This document shows, piece after piece, positions 25,447 to 38,689 of a stretch of 64,000 nt of DNA (positions are counted from its first letter, which is position 1; each line of letters opens with the position of its first letter). The DNA comes from Bretschneidera sinensis (lineage: Eukaryota; Streptophyta; Magnoliopsida; Brassicales; Akaniaceae): NCBI GenBank assembly GCA_023935145.1, contig CM043698.1, positions 20,959,001 to 21,023,000 on the forward strand, read 5' to 3'. The notes under the pieces are model-generated. The model ran no database searches, was not told where the DNA came from, and saw only the letters and a program-made list of their open reading frames with translations. A program made the translations under genes and the position numbers.

Positions 25447-27010
25447 GTAAATATAAATAGCCCCAAAATTGAGGGTTTTTTTTATTTAAGCTTTTTTTAT
25501 TCATACCAATTAGCAAACCGTCCTCCAAAAGCCTTTTACAAAAGCAAATACGGTTCAAGCATTTTCCTACCCCCCCTCAAATTTTTCAAGTCTCATATTG
25601 TATAATTTCATAAAAGTTGAGCATCAATTTATTACCAAAGGTTGAGCCTTGATTTATTCACTTCAGAATCAAATTTCCCTTTCTAAAGCTGAAGTAGCAC
25701 CTAGTTGGTAACAAGAACCTCTATGCTCGTTATGGTCCTAACTTCGAGTCCACCTCTACCACATCAAATTGATTAAAAAACACCCATAATTTTGTCTAAG
25801 CATCATGTCAGTACCAAAGCAACCTCCAAGATATGGAGCAAAAGAGCTGTGTAGATAATAGGGAGAATTTGTTTCAACCCCCAAAAGAAAGAAAGAAAGA
25901 AAGAAAGAAAAAAAACCAATAGTTTCAATGACAACCAGTTATGCTTTACAACAACTTTCCCAGTTATAAAATAGCAGGGATGACAAGTTTGCTAGCAAAG
26001 TCTCTCTAATCTATCCTCTTCACAAAGACTAAAGAGCTCATTAATTCCTTTACAAAAAGAGCTCATTCCTCAGTAACAGTTAGCTTACCCACCACCAAAT
26101 TGGAAGATCTGATGACATCAAATGGACAACAACATGGAAGACCAAAACTGCATCACCACACTGGGGGAAATAAGTTAAATACAGAACCACTGTCCAAAGT
26201 CACTAAGCAACCAAAAAACTTGGGAGTTTCCTGAAGAACTCTTGTTCAAATCGCAATCTTGGAGAACTTTCGAGTGACCACAATTAAGCAGCGAACATAA
26301 GAAAGAGAAATGAGCTCCATAATATATTTCTTGCAACGAGGCAATGACATATCCACATCTCAACATCTTTTGTGAAAATTAGTTAAGAATCAGAATGACA
26401 ACAGTATATGAACACTGACATTTAACAATACTGTATTCTGTTTATAGCTAAACATCACAAGAATATATATGATGATTACTTAGACACAGGTGCACTAATT
26501 AACATTCCATTGACCAGGAGGATTTTTCTAGCTAGGATGAAGAATTCGTTGATAAAAAAAAAAACAAGAACTTAATGGTCTGAGAGGAGTGTGTTGCTCG
26601 CTGAACATCATTACTCATGTCATTTTCTAAGATAAAAGTTTTTAAAAATTAAATGATCAGAGGAACCAAACACAGCCTCAAGAATGGGAATCACAATCCT
26701 TCTAAAATTGGCCTTTCCATGCATACAAAATAACACTACATTTACATCCTAGTCTTGATACCTTCAGAAAGTAGCAAAAACCAAGGAAAATAAGTAAGGA
26801 TCCAGGGATTTCAAGTACCAGCTGTAATATGATGACAATGTTCTAAATGCAAGGTCAGTTGCTGAGTAAGCCATGAGACTACGAGAGATAAATTTAAACA
26901 ATCTACTACATAAAATAGACCACAAAGATCAAGACAGGGCTGGGAAAGCAAGCTTAGTTGTGCACACATGGAAACAAGAACCTGTCGTTTTTCACCCTAG
27001 GGGTTTCGCG

Positions 27011-27032
27011 AGGGGAGGGGGGGGAGGGGGGA
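27011..27032 (+). other. G-rich tract, possible G-quadruplex
   Basis: Runs of four to eight G separated by single A bases, enough for a four-run G-quadruplex on the plus strand. Confidence 0.6.
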
Positions 27033-28255
27033 GTTCTTACATGGTGTAGACAAAACCATATTTCTTATGACTGATGAAATTACACGTCAAGCACACTAAT
27101 CGTAAAAATTAACCTTCTCAATGTTTGTGAAAATCACATGTCATGCACATTCATTTGTGAACATGTCAAGTTGCGTACCTATATCACACTCATATAGACA
27201 TATGTCTGCACACATCTGCGTACTTATATCAGTTAGGGAAACAGGAATCAACTTTGAATTTGATCGCCTGTGTAGGAGAGGTTAAGAGTTACCTAAAAAA
27301 TTTAAGATGATATTGATAACCTACTACTTGACACTTGTTCATTTCACTTTTTTCTTTTCAATAACTAACCACTACCATGGAAACTTGTCCTCTGATCAAC
27401 TACCTTTGACCACAAGGGTGATCCTCACAATCCTCACCCTGACTCGTCTAGCTAATGTAAACAAATATGACATTTGTAAATACATAAACATAGAATATCT
27501 TAAATCCTTGAATCCACCGGGCATTTTTCATAATCACTTATAACAAGCATCAATTTCATTTTAGAAAAAAAATATTCAAAATTACTGTAGCATTATCAAG
27601 GGAAATTACTAAACTAGTGTTAAGGAAAGTCAACTCCCACTATAAATGATATATATAATGCTGCAAGTATTCTAAAAAATGCTAATAACGATTACAAAAA
27701 GTGCTTAAGATCCATCGTCAGGTTAGAGCATTTGTTGATCATATAACAGAACATGCATCCATTTTTCTATTTCGCCCTTCCATTACAACCTATTGAGAAC
27801 TTATATCAATTATCTGAGATTTTAACATGGTGAAGTGATAGCTTAAGAGAAGAAAATAGCAAAGAGAAAGACCTCAAAGTGCACTAAAGTACTTGAACGA
27901 TATAACTACTTACTAGAACCTCCTAAACCAGTGCACCATTATACGATGTAAAACGCCAGCAATTAGTACTCATATCATTAGTTGAGCATTCAGCAGTATT
28001 TCACAGATGCAAATGCAAAACTATCAAAGCTTCTTTTCATTTAATGTAAGTAATTTGACAATGAAATAAATAATAAATAAAACAAACGAATAAAAGATAA
28101 GCAGAATATTTGAATAGAGGTACACACTATGTTGTTTAGTACCCCTGGATCCTAATTCACACTTCAAAGAACTATCAATAAATTAGAACAAAATCAGGTC
28201 ACTCTTCTTTCAAAAGCATGGCCTTTGCTTATCCATCTTTCCCTTGGTATAATTA

Positions 28256-28425
28256 AAATCAGGATCCTCTCCATTTAGAAATTGAAATGGAATCAAGTTT
28301 ACGGTGAGATTGAATGCCACATCATTAAATGAAAAATATTTAAATTCAAATCTGTCATGATGATATTAAATCTCACCATGAACTTGACCTCCATTTAAAA
28401 TCTCAAATGGAGAAGATCGTGGTCC
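28256..28425. mobile_element. MITE with long terminal inverted repeats and 9-bp TSD
   Basis: The two halves form inverted repeats of at least 55 bp: CTCTCCATTT...CAAGTTTACGGTGAGATT on the left against TTCTCCATTT...CAAGTTCATGGTGAGATT read from the right. A perfect 9-bp duplication gtataatta flanks it (28247-28255 and 28426-28434). A 9-bp duplication and long inverted repeats fit a Mutator-like (MULE) MITE. No coding capacity. Confidence 0.88.
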
Positions 28426-30506
28426 GTATAATTAATATTTGTACACATGAAGCTTGAATTATGGAATGTAGCATTGAAAGCGATAAGGTGTTGATATGAG
28501 CTACCCAAATATAACTATAAGCATATAATATTAAATAAAAGCCAACACCACTAACCCCTACCATTTATTACTCGGAAAAGTCTATGATCAGTCCTGACTA
28601 ACGCAACTTGTTGATCCTAACCGTGCATGTACTCACACATGTGTTAGAAAGCACATGAAAATCTCGCATGCGGTGCTCAAATGTTTAGAATCAGCTAGTC
28701 ATTGAATTAATCAAGATCAGACAGTCATGACTGACTGTAACATTCCCCTTTACTATTATCTTTAATATAGTAGAAAGTGTTGATAGTTCTGCAAACGAGC
28801 CAAATTTAGCCAAACTTCCATATGTTCAGACTTAATTTGATTAACTTTCATCAATTATCTCAAGCTTACTTCTAACTTATCCTCAAGCATAATATCCTAG
28901 CCTAAGCTTGTTTAAATAGAGTTCATCAAGCTCGTGAGATGAGCTACGAGCTTTTTACTATCAATATTATAAAAATAAAAATTAAGTCAAATTACCATTA
29001 GCAATCTAAAATGTCAATAATTATATATAAGCCCCATAAATAAATGAATATCATATTCTTTTATTATTAAGAATAAAAAAAATATGATGGTGAGGCCCTT
29101 TTATAAGCAGCAGATATTTTTTTCGTACTGCTTATAAATTAATAAACAATGATAAAAAAAAATTTATTTAAGTATTACCAAAGTTTTTTTATATAGTTTT
29201 ACTTACAATTATTTTCTCTATAATTCATAATTAACAAAAACCGCAATAAAAAAATTAAACAATGTTAATGTTCACGAGCTTATTTAAACAAGTATCATTT
29301 TGTTTGAGCAGGGCTTGTTTAGTAACCGAGCCTTATAGTGAAGGTTGAGTTTTGTTCAAGAATTGAATAAACAAAGATAAACCAGTAGATTATCGAAACC
29401 GAGCAAAATTCATTCTTATTAATGTTTGCCTTCATTCATTTCATCCCTAGAGGATAAAATATACTTCATATTCCTTCTCTATAATGTGATGCAGTTTTAC
29501 TTTTATTAACATGCCATTGGTTTGAGATTTGAAAGAAGTAAAGTATGTAGCTTTTGGGGGCCAAGTATCAAATTGCAGTGTCCCCCAGAAGTTCCCCCCA
29601 ATACCAAGTACAGCAAGAAACCCTAAAGCCTCACAAGCATGAAGTAGTCAAAACAAGTTGCACCGAAACGACCCAACTGAGAGACCATCCCAGTGAGCCA
29701 TAATTATGTGAATACATGCACTGTAAAGTTCAATGAACTTGAAAGTAAGAAAGCAAACTATTTTTGGGAAGATTCAGATGAATCAAACCCACCTTCCTTT
29801 ATCTCTGTCTTGATGAATTCTTGGCTGCATCAAGTGCATGATGCACCTTGACCGATCAGAGGAGAGAGAATGCAAGAATTTCTCACTTTTTCTCTTCTCT
29901 GAACAGTCCAGATGCACCTCCGCCCCATGCAGCAGCCAAGAATTTCATCTCTCACACAGAGAGAAACTAAGTTAAGATTGTTTAAGTTCATTTCTGTGAT
30001 TTGTTTTATCTATATTCTACTGAACTCTCACTTCTCACACTAAACCTCTCAGGCCTCAGCATGTATCGTTATCAATCCATGAAAAATATAAACGAGAAAA
30101 CAAGAGAACAGAAAGTGTTAGTTTGCTTACCATACACGAAGAGTTTTCAGTAATCCCTGCAATACTTCAGTAACACCAACTGCAATCCATTTCTTGACCA
30201 AATCTCCTCCTTTCTTCCTTTCCTAGCTAACATCATCAAAAGAACCCCAAAAAAAATAATAGTTCCTCCACAAAATGAAATTGGTTATAGAGAGCAAAAA
30301 CCAAAGACGTAAACCGGCACAGATTAAGCCTCAAAACATAGTTTTTATAAAAGAGAAAAAAAACTAATTAAGTTTTAAGATTCACAAAAGATCAGATCCT
30401 AATTACATACATCATCATAAACTGTCGATACATTTTTTTTTTGCATAAAACCAGTCAGCAAAAAGAAAAACAGAAAAACCAACCTAAGTATCCATCTCTC
30501 TCTAAC

Positions 30507-31538
30507 TCAATAGGATGGAGGTGGACGAGGAGGAGGACCCCAAAACACTTCATGAGGCAACTGATGACCATTAGGCAGCAAATTAAGAGGCAAATTATAC
30601 AATGACATTGAACCCTCATGACTCCCCAAACCTTGACACTGCTCATGAGTACTATTACCCCTTCCTCCATCACTTCCATAATTATTATTATTATTTCCAT
30701 CATTACCATTAATATTCCCTTGCTGCTGCTGCTCTTGCTGTCGCTGTTGTTGCTGCACATTCATACCCATCCCCTCCCCACCACCATGAGATTCCTCCTG
30801 ATCGATCGGTAACCGCTCGTAGGTGACGTTGGTAAACGTGGCAGCAATCACTATAACCGGCCCTGACGCCACCAGAGTCCCCACCACGCTGCCACCCACC
30901 ACCTGCCCCTGCCCACCCGCCAGGTACACCGTCAGCCCTGTGGATCCCGGCGGGGATGGCGCAGGCAGAAACGCACCGGATAAGGACAGGATCTCAAACC
31001 TCCCTTGCAACGTGATGACGCCACCTGGTGCAGCCGGCTGCCTGAGGGTGACGTTAGTCACCACGCCGCTACCGCTCAAGACGGAGACGCCGCGGTGACG
31101 GCGCTGGGCGAAGGCGGCTATGCTCTCGGCGATGTCGCTGCCGCTGGTGATCTCAAGGACGTGGCTGCGAAGGGAGTTGGGACACTCCTTGGTGATCACG
31201 ATTGGTGGTTTGGGCTTGTTCTTTGAACCGGGCGGTCGGCCTCTCTGCCGACGACCGCTGGTCGAACCGGGAAGGCCACCACCACTGCTGCCTGGTTCGA
31301 TGATTTCGTGGGCTGTGTCTTGGTCTTCGAGTTCGTAGTTCTTGTTGTTGTCGTTGTCTTCTCGGTTTTCGTCTTCGTCGTTTTGGGTGCCGGTGTTTGC
31401 GCTATTTCTGGTGGTCTTAGTGGCGCTGGTGTTATTTATGAATTGCTGTTCATCTTCAGGGTGTCTAAGGTGGAGAGTTTGAGATATCGGGTCAACACCT
31501 CTCATGGCTACATCTCCAGCCCACCAACGATTAGCCAT
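30507..31538 (-). CDS. AHL15: AT-hook motif nuclear-localized protein, AHL15/19/20 type
   Basis: AHL proteins bind AT-rich DNA through an AT-hook and form trimers through their PPC/DUF296 domain; they act in the nucleus in chromatin and developmental control. This 343-residue protein starts [10 protein letters not shown], typical of the AHL15/19/20 group. A long acidic/Asn-rich stretch is followed by a type I AT-hook [12 protein letters not shown] (99-110) and a PPC domain (about 124-245) with the core GRFEIL (179-184). The C-terminal part is rich in Gln, Asn and Gly and ends PPPRPPPSY as in that group. It is a single exon with a true ATG, as usual for type I AHL genes. GC content is clearly higher than in its surroundings. 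The exact paralogue is not certain, so the symbol means 'AHL15-like'. Confidence 0.93.
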   Translation of the reverse strand: MANRWWAGDVAMRGVDPISQTLHLRHPEDEQQFINNTSATKTTRNSANTGTQNDEDENREDNDNNKNYELEDQDTAHEIIEPGSSGGGLPGSTSGRRQRGRPPGSKNKPKPPIVITKECPNSLRSHVLEITSGSDIAESIAAFAQRRHRGVSVLSGSGVVTNVTLRQPAAPGGVITLQGRFEILSLSGAFLPAPSPPGSTGLTVYLAGGQGQVVGGSVVGTLVASGPVIVIAATFTNVTYERLPIDQEESHGGGEGMGMNVQQQQRQQEQQQQGNINGNDGNNNNNYGSDGGRGNSTHEQCQGLGSHEGSMSLYNLPLNLLPNGHQLPHEVFWGPPPRPPPSY

Positions 31539-33792
31539 GTTGGCTTCTTGACAAAAATATTGAAAAAGTCTTTACCTTTTGAGAGAGAAATTGATAACCC
31601 TTTTTTTTGGTACCCTTCTTCTTGTTCCTTATTGAATCAGAGGTCTTGTTCCTTGTTGAACCCAACAATGAGCACTTGGATACAAACTTGTAGCCTCTTT
31701 TGTTCTTTTTTTCCCCTTTTGTTCTTAGTTTGCTTGCTGTTGTAGATTTAAAGAGAGATCTGATGTAAAACCCCAAATCCAAAACCTTATCACAGAATTG
31801 ATCAGCTCATAATGTTGTACGACTTTAGCTTCAGGGTGCGGGGGGACCTCCAGAGATTTCTGGTGCCTTTACCTCTTCTGGGTTTTTTTTTTTTTGAGAA
31901 GTTACCTCTTCTGGATATATTGCTGTTGTTGCCGTTGTGTGGGCGTACGTTAAAAGCAGTTGTACACCCCTGGCGTACGATAAGGGATCCTGCGTCCACT
32001 TCCACTGCAATCAATAGGCGGTTTTGCAGAGCCTGGTTTTTGTTTGTCTCCCTGGTGTTATACGGTTCTTTCGTTTGAATTGGCTCTTGCAAGTTTCAAA
32101 AGCAGGCCCCACTATTTGAGTGTAAAAAGGCTCTTGTACTATAAACCCCAATGACCCAATTTTCAATGGACGATTAGTGCGATCCCGTATTCGGTTCGAG
32201 TTATGACGAAATTAAAAAGTTTATTAATAATTATAATATATTTTTAATTTTTAATAATTATTAAAAGATTTTTGCAATTTCGTAAAGTTACGAGACCGCA
32301 ATTGTAAAATAACCACAACTTTCAAAAACCCATTTAAACCCACCAATCAATGAAAAATATATCATATTCCTAAATTGCTCTCGTGTTTTCATTTGAATTG
32401 TCAAAAGTATCTTTATATTTGTTTATGAGGCTTGTGACTTTGATTTTATGGGTTTTAGGTAAGAGTGAACATGATAATGGATAGAATATTTAAACTGATT
32501 TAAATTGATGTAACGTAATGGATTGGTTGAATTTAATAAAAATATATTTGAATTTAAATTAAAAAATTATTAAATTACAGATATTGAGTTGGTTTATTAA
32601 TTTAAAATTTTTCAATCTAACACAAATCAATAATTTGATCATTATATAGTTATTTTATATAATTTTAATATTTATTATGTATACTTAATTTTTATGAAAT
32701 TTGTATAATGTGTTATATTGATGTTAAAGATTTTGATTTACAAAATATCTTCAAAATTTAAATATTTATTTATTTTTATATAATTTATATTAAATTAAAA
32801 TTTTTATATTCGAATGATTCAATTTACTTTAAGAATGATTAGTTAGTAAGATTGCATGAATTTTATTTTAAAATTAATATTTAATCAATTATTATAATAA
32901 AATAATTTTTATATAATCTATTTAAATTAACTTTTAAATAAAAATATATATTAAATCAATCAAAACCGATTTGGTCGGCTTAAACGAATAAAAGTAAAAT
33001 CTTGAGTACATGCGACTCATGCTGACATGTTGGATGTTTAGTCAACAGAAGGAGGCGGGCAAATTGAAGTTTTCAACGTATGGCTCTTAAGATTTCTTAA
33101 GAGTTGGACAAAATTTCTCTCTCTGCCTCTCTTTATCCCAGATGGCGTTCGGTAACGTGCGCACGAAAGATAGAGAAAGGAGTAGGGGTAGGGGTAGGGG
33201 TAGGGGTAGGGGTAGGGGTGAGGTCGGATTGAGAGGAGTTGGCCGGGTGGGTAGTGGGAAGTGGGAACACGTCAATGTCAGCAAGTCCGGACAAGTTAAC
33301 GAGTGTAAAGGACTGGAAACATGACCACCAAAAAACGAGCCAATGCCAAGAGGGACTGAGCTCCGTCCTTTCACTTTTCTCTACAGTGAGTCTACTACAC
33401 TCCATTCTTCATTTTCTTCATCACGTCTCTTTTTGAAACACTTTTTTTTGTGTACCAAAGCATTAGCCTTTACTATTACCGAAAAAAAAAGCATAGCCTT
33501 TGCACCAAGTTACTTTCAATTTCAATTCTACATGGCTATGTTCTTGAAAACAAGAAAAAGGAAACCGGCTCAGTAGAAAAGTTGGTTATCAATTGGACTC
33601 TCGCGGCCAAATCCATCCATTATATGTTTGGTAAATGTGGAAAAAGTCTGCAAGCAACAGGAGAGCATACTCTTTTTTTTAGGCTTAATACTGTTTTGAT
33701 TTTAAAGAATTTGTTTTGTCTCAGTAAAAAAAAATTCATTAAAAAGTATTAGAGATGTTTGCCTTTGAATTTGTGGGGACACATCATATTTA
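31539..33792. other. Upstream region of AHL and spacer to the LINE
   Basis: Pyrimidine-rich leader on the AHL-sense strand just upstream of the ATG, then AT-rich sequence without a recognised gene. A small GC-richer island lies at 33120-33330 and contains a TAGGGG hexamer array. A 60-codon plus-strand open stretch there (from 33142) encodes only Arg-Gly repeats from the hexamer. Confidence 0.5.
33183..33218 (+). repeat. Six perfect copies of TAGGGG
   Basis: Hexamer array with six G4 runs, a variant of telomere-like repeat and a strong G-quadruplex candidate. Confidence 0.95.
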
Positions 33793-33883
33793 TTTATTTT
33801 TTATCAGTAATTATATTGATCAAATTTTATACAAAATTCACTCGACATACCCAGTAGATATCACATGGACATCATCTACAAAA

Positions 33884-35345
33884 TTACAAAATAAGTCCGA
33901 GCTCAGAAAAACTACCATATACAATTCTATAAACATGAATTTTAATTTTCCTGGCTATACTACTAAAATGGGCAATAATTCCATCAAACTGTTTAGCATT
34001 TCTTGCTAGCCAAATATGGTGAACAGTGCTGGCTAGAGCAGCTTTCTTGGCTTTAGCAGGAGGCCCATTTCCTTTAGCTTCTTTCTGAATCCATTTTGCT
34101 GCACTTTTTATAGTAGTCATACCTTTTCTACTACCCAGCCACCCTTTGATGTCTGACCATATGGTTACACTAATCCGGCAGGTAAAGAAAAGATGATCAA
34201 TAGATTCCTGAGACTCTCTACACAAAGAGCACAGCCTGTCCATTTCTGTGAAGAGGAGTTTGTCCTTGGTGAGCAATTTTCCTCTAATGGCAAGCTAGAG
34301 AATAAATGCATGCTTAGGAGTTGAGTTGTTGTTCCATACCACTGATGCCCAAGTCTTTTTTTGTGCCCTTAGGCCTAACAAACTCATAGGCCTTCTTAAT
34401 GTTGATCTAGTCATGCTCTTCCCACTGAGATATTCTGATGATGGCTTGCTGAGAATAACCCTCTGAAGAAATTAGGCTGTCCTTGATTGACAGGATCTTC
34501 TTCCATAATGCTGAGTCCCCATGCTTAGGAGATGTGCACCAAATAGGAGATCCATGCAAATAGTAGTGGTTCACCCATCTTAACCAAAGGGAGTATTTTT
34601 TCTGGTGTATGTTCTATAAGGCCTTAGATAACAAGGTTGTGTTCCAATTTTTTAAATCAATGAGACCCAGGCCCTTCTGATTTTGGCAAACAAACTTCCT
34701 TTCAGGCCACCAAGGCCTTATTTGTAGCATTATTATTACCACTCCATAAAAAGGCTATGCATAATCTAATTATTCTGTCTCTTATATTGGCTGTAATTGG
34801 AAAGATTGCCAACCAAAAGCACTCAACTCCTTGCAATACTGATCTGATTAACTCTGTTTTTCCTGCATATGATAGAGAGTTGCTAGCCCAAGCAGAAATA
34901 TAGGCTGAGATTTTCTCAATGAGAGGAAGATAGTGGATAATACATAACCTTGATGAAGCCAGTGGAACCCCCAAGTACCTGAATGGTATGCTTCATTCAT
35001 CAAAGCCTGTAACCTTTTTGATTTCAAGTAGAACATCCCTAGTAATCCCAGCTGAGTATATACTTGATTTGGGGAGACTAGTTTGAAGCCCAGAACATTC
35101 ACTGAATTCCTTAACACAGTCCATCATCAAGTTGATTGATCCCACTTCTCCCCTAGCAAATAGAATGAGGTCATCAGCAAAAGCTAGGTGGGAGATTTTA
35201 ATTAGCTCACATTTTGGAAGATACTTGAAACCAGGATTCTCATTCAGCCTGGAGAGCAATCTGGAGAGTTACTCTAAGCAAATTAAAAATAAGAAAGAAG
35301 ATAGGGGGTCTCCTTGTCTGAGACCTTTTTTTCCTTCAAAAAAGC
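33884..35345 (-). pseudogene. LINE reverse transcriptase C-terminal half and zf-RVT region
   Basis: Minus-strand frames follow on from the part at 47165-48304. They show GLRQGDPLSSFLF just inside the break, FADD of the RT active site in the 34993-35259 frame, the thumb/connection stretch in 34702-34974, and a zinc-binding CSLCRESQESIDHLFFTC (33884-34276) close to the 3' end. Frameshifts separate the frames. Confidence 0.85.
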
Positions 35346-36540
35346 TGTAGACTGGGGTTCTAACCCAAGAGGGGGTGAATTGGGTTTTTAAAATTTTTTG
35401 CTAATTAATCATAAGTTTATAAAAACAGATGAACCAACAAGCATGTAAACAAGTAATGTGTCGTAAACAAAAGAGTTTAAGGAATAGAAGATGCAAACTC
35501 AGTTTATAGTGGTTCGGCAATATCAGATTCGTTCCGACCCTACATCCACTCTCTTCAACGAACTGCCTTGAAGTAATCTACTAAGAACCTTAGTCGTGCA
35601 ACTTCACGGGTGTTGCACAAACCTTACAATCCCTTTCTCTCGGAAGAAAACCCCTTTCTCTCGGAAGTAAACTCTTTCCTCTCGGAAGTTAATCCCTTCA
35701 TTTCGGAAGCTAATCCCTTTACAATAAAAGCTGTAAAGTAAATGGTAGAGAGACAACAATGAAGGCTTATACAACTGAATAATATCTCTCTTTCAGGTAA
35801 AGCTTGAAGAATGGCTCAGCACAAATATTTCAAAGTTTTTTGTGTATCAAAGAGTAAAAAACTTGATTGAATGTGTAACTCCTTGTTTTGAAATGCTCAA
35901 TAGTGTGGGTTTAAATAGCCTTGATGTAATATACCTGTTCTGAATTGATTTGGTACGCTTTTGTACATCAAATGTACAGGTCTGGTGCCATAACGGTCAT
36001 ATTTTTTGAATTACCAGTCGATTGGGTCCACTTTAAAAATCTCATTTTTAAGGCTATTGAAGGTACTAGTCGACTGGGTATGACTTACCAGTCGACTGAG
36101 AAACTTCTGCCCAAAGTACTAGTCGACTGGAAACTTTCTGTCCAAAACACTAGTCGACTGGTATTAAGCATCCAGTCAACTGTGGACACACTGTCCAGAA
36201 CACTAGTTTTCTGGTGTAAGTACCCAATTGACTAGGTTGCCTTTCAACCCAGTTTTTCATTCTTTTAACAGGTTATGATTTTAAAACGTTAGTTTTTACA
36301 ATATTTTTTCAAAGGGAGCCATTGGACAAGCTAATTACTTGAACAAGTGAGATTTACAACTTGTTTAAATACCTTGTCCTTATACTATAACTTCTATCTT
36401 GACTTGATGATTGATTTGGGTCGAGTTCTTGCACCTTGATCCTTGGTTGAATGCTCTTATTGCTTAATACACTTAGATAGCATTATTAGTATAATAAGAG
36501 TTGTGTTTTGTCATCATTAAAATATAGGTGAGGGTCAACA
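35346..36540 (-). repeat. 3' LTR of the Sirevirus-like element
   Basis: 1195 bp, near-identical in layout to 45989-47164. It holds the palindrome cluster at about 36015-36230. Confidence 0.93.
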
Positions 36541-37374
36541 ATCTCCCCCTTTTTGATGATGACAAAACTCATGAGAAAGAAAAACAGTTAAGAAACTAGG
36601 TGTTGGATTTTTTTGGAAAATCGGGCAAAGTTTCCTCTGTTTTTTGAATAAAATCAACCTGTAAAAGGTAAAGAATAGTTTATATATATCCCAATCAATC
36701 AACTCAACATTTATAGGCACATATCAAGATCTTTGGAGCAAAGCTCCCCCTAAATCTATGAATTAGCTTGAGTTTACACTTAGTTTTCACATTTTCTCAT
36801 TTTTCTCTCTCGTTTTGATAACAGCAGAAAAGGGAGTAGGAAACTAAAAAAAAAGCATATAGCTATTATAGTCAATAAAAGCATGTATAAACAAACTTGT
36901 ACATGAAAATTTGGCATCATTCGGAGTTTGGAAGCCTTCCTGAAAAGAATCCGAAAGTTTTCATACAAGTAGAAGCAGTTTTAAAGCATATATCTGAATT
37001 TAAAGAATTATAAAGCATGCAGACATATGTAAAACAAGTACATGAAATAGATCAAAGTCGAAACAAAAGTTATAGTCATATACATATAATAAAAGTCTAT
37101 ACAAGGTAGGATTCGTAGAGCCGAAACAGAAAAATAAAGAAACTACATGAAGATATGTTCGTGCTAAGAACAATGAAAAGGTCTACATCAAGTACATTGA
37201 AAGGAAGATAGGAAAGTGACTCATGGAGCGGGAGAGTCCGAGCCATCACGAATGAGATCCCAAATCTCAGCCAGAGAACTCTCGGTGTAGCTCGAAGTCA
37301 TCCCGGAAGGTCTCAATGGAATAGCTCAAAGTCTGGAATCCAGACTACATGGTCAACTGGAGGCTCATGATAGC

Positions 37375-38448
37375 CTAAAGTAGATCGTCGTACCAAACCT
37401 GACCAGCACTCGAGTCACCCATAGGAGATACTTGGGCATCCGTATCCATATCAGCAGCAGCAGCAGCATCCTCATCATCATCACTACTGTCATCCTCTCC
37501 AATCCAAATGTACTTCCCGACCTTGGAGTAGATGAAGCCATCGTGGACCGTGCATCCCATCTTCTTCAACAAGAAGATGTTGATGATGTCTTTTAGCCTG
37601 ATATTCTGAGCCTCGGAGGCGGGGAGAGGTACTCGAAAGTGCTGGAGTATGAGCGTGATGAGCATCTCGTAGGGAAGACATCCAGAGTCGCTCGTTTCGC
37701 CATTAATCATATTGATGAGCAGCAGAGGGTATATATTGAAGTGGTGCCTAGCTTTAAGGCACCAAATCAATATGGTATCTATCTTAGATAGATACTTCCA
37801 ACTCCCTAGTCTCGGGTGGATGGTCCAACTCACGATGAGATTAAATAATTTTGAGTCTAGGAGCATATCACTACATGTGTGAAATGTAGTGGGTCTGAAC
37901 ATATAGTTAGGGTCGCCCCTAACTATCTGACACGCCTCATCAATCTCAAAATTGTCTGGTCATCCATCCAGACTCCATTAGATCCCTCCCACACGGATCT
38001 TCAAAATGATCATCAAGAGGTCAGTGTTGACCTTAAACTCCACACCCATGACACTAGTTCTGAACCTCAGAGCCAGTGGACTGGGTTTCACTAAGTTGGC
38101 ATAGAACTAGTGAATCAATCTAGGGTAGTACTTCTCATGAATCTTGACCAGTGGGGTCAAATGAATAGCCTCAAAGACAGATAGTGTATCAAAGTTACCA
38201 TGATGAATAGAGTCGAAGTCGACAACTCTACCTGTCATGATTTTCTTGAGGCAGATAACGGAATTATACCTGGCATTTACTGCTGGGCTGGAAAACAGAG
38301 TATCATCCAGCTCTGTTCTGGGTTTCTTGCTAGATGAGCCCGCCACACCCTTCCTCCTCGAATCCACTACCGTGGATTTGGTGGACCTTGGCCTCGTAGG
38401 CGCATTTAGTCCCCCAGTGGTGTATTTAACTCGGATTCTATCGGTCAT
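37375..38448 (-). pseudogene. Extra 3' ORF of the Sirevirus-like element
   Basis: Two minus-strand frames, 38448-38107 and 37902-37375, are parts of one ORF between RNase H and the 3' LTR. The first begins with an Arg/Ser/Lys-rich segment (MTDRIRVKYTTGG). The second has WTIHPRLGSWKYLSKIDTIL and LPYEMLITLILQHF, the pattern of the 'putative plant transposon protein' domain common in Sirevirus-type ORFs, and an acidic tail (DDSSDDDEDAAAAADMD). A disrupted gap of about 200 bp separates them. This position is where some Sireviruses carry an 'env-like' ORF; nothing here shows an envelope function. Confidence 0.65.
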
Positions 38449-38689
38449 TTTTTGGAAAAAGAGTTTTTTTTTTTTGGTAAAAGGAGTTTTTGATGGAAAT
38501 AGGAGATTTCAACCGTAGAAAATTGAAAAGAATGTTTTGGATGAGTAGATCGATGTGTTTAGGTAGTGTTTTGAAGGTTTTTAGATTAAAAAGATGAGAT
38601 TTTATAGAGAGAAAAAGCTAGGCTTTTCAAAAATGGCGTGGAAATTTGAAGAAAAAAAAATGAACAGCTTATTTATAGAATCGTGATAC

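Larger units (their letters stand above)
25447..30506. other. Intergenic region downstream of the AHL gene
   Basis: No coding region is recognised in 5 kb. It holds an (AAAG)n run (25883-25911), a G-rich tract (27011-27032), a MITE (28256-28425) and an AT-rich block (28800-29400) with recurring AAGCTCG/CGAGCTT words that may be an old repeat. The last few hundred bases are probably the 3' UTR of the AHL gene. Confidence 0.55.

Noticed and set aside
17048..25451. Target duplication for the gypsy-type element
   Set aside because: gagta and gtaaa do not match well enough; only a 3-4-bp overlap (agta) that includes an LTR base.
30618..31338. Several plus-strand open frames opposite AHL
   Set aside because: They are shadows of the GC-rich AHL coding sequence and have no recognisable product.
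31531..31782. 83-codon upstream ORF overlapping the AHL start
   Set aside because: It begins with TTG and has no internal Met; leader low complexity explains its openness.
33142..33324. Arg-Gly-rich 60-codon frame
   Set aside because: The RG repeats come from the TAGGGG array; no flanking conserved sequence.
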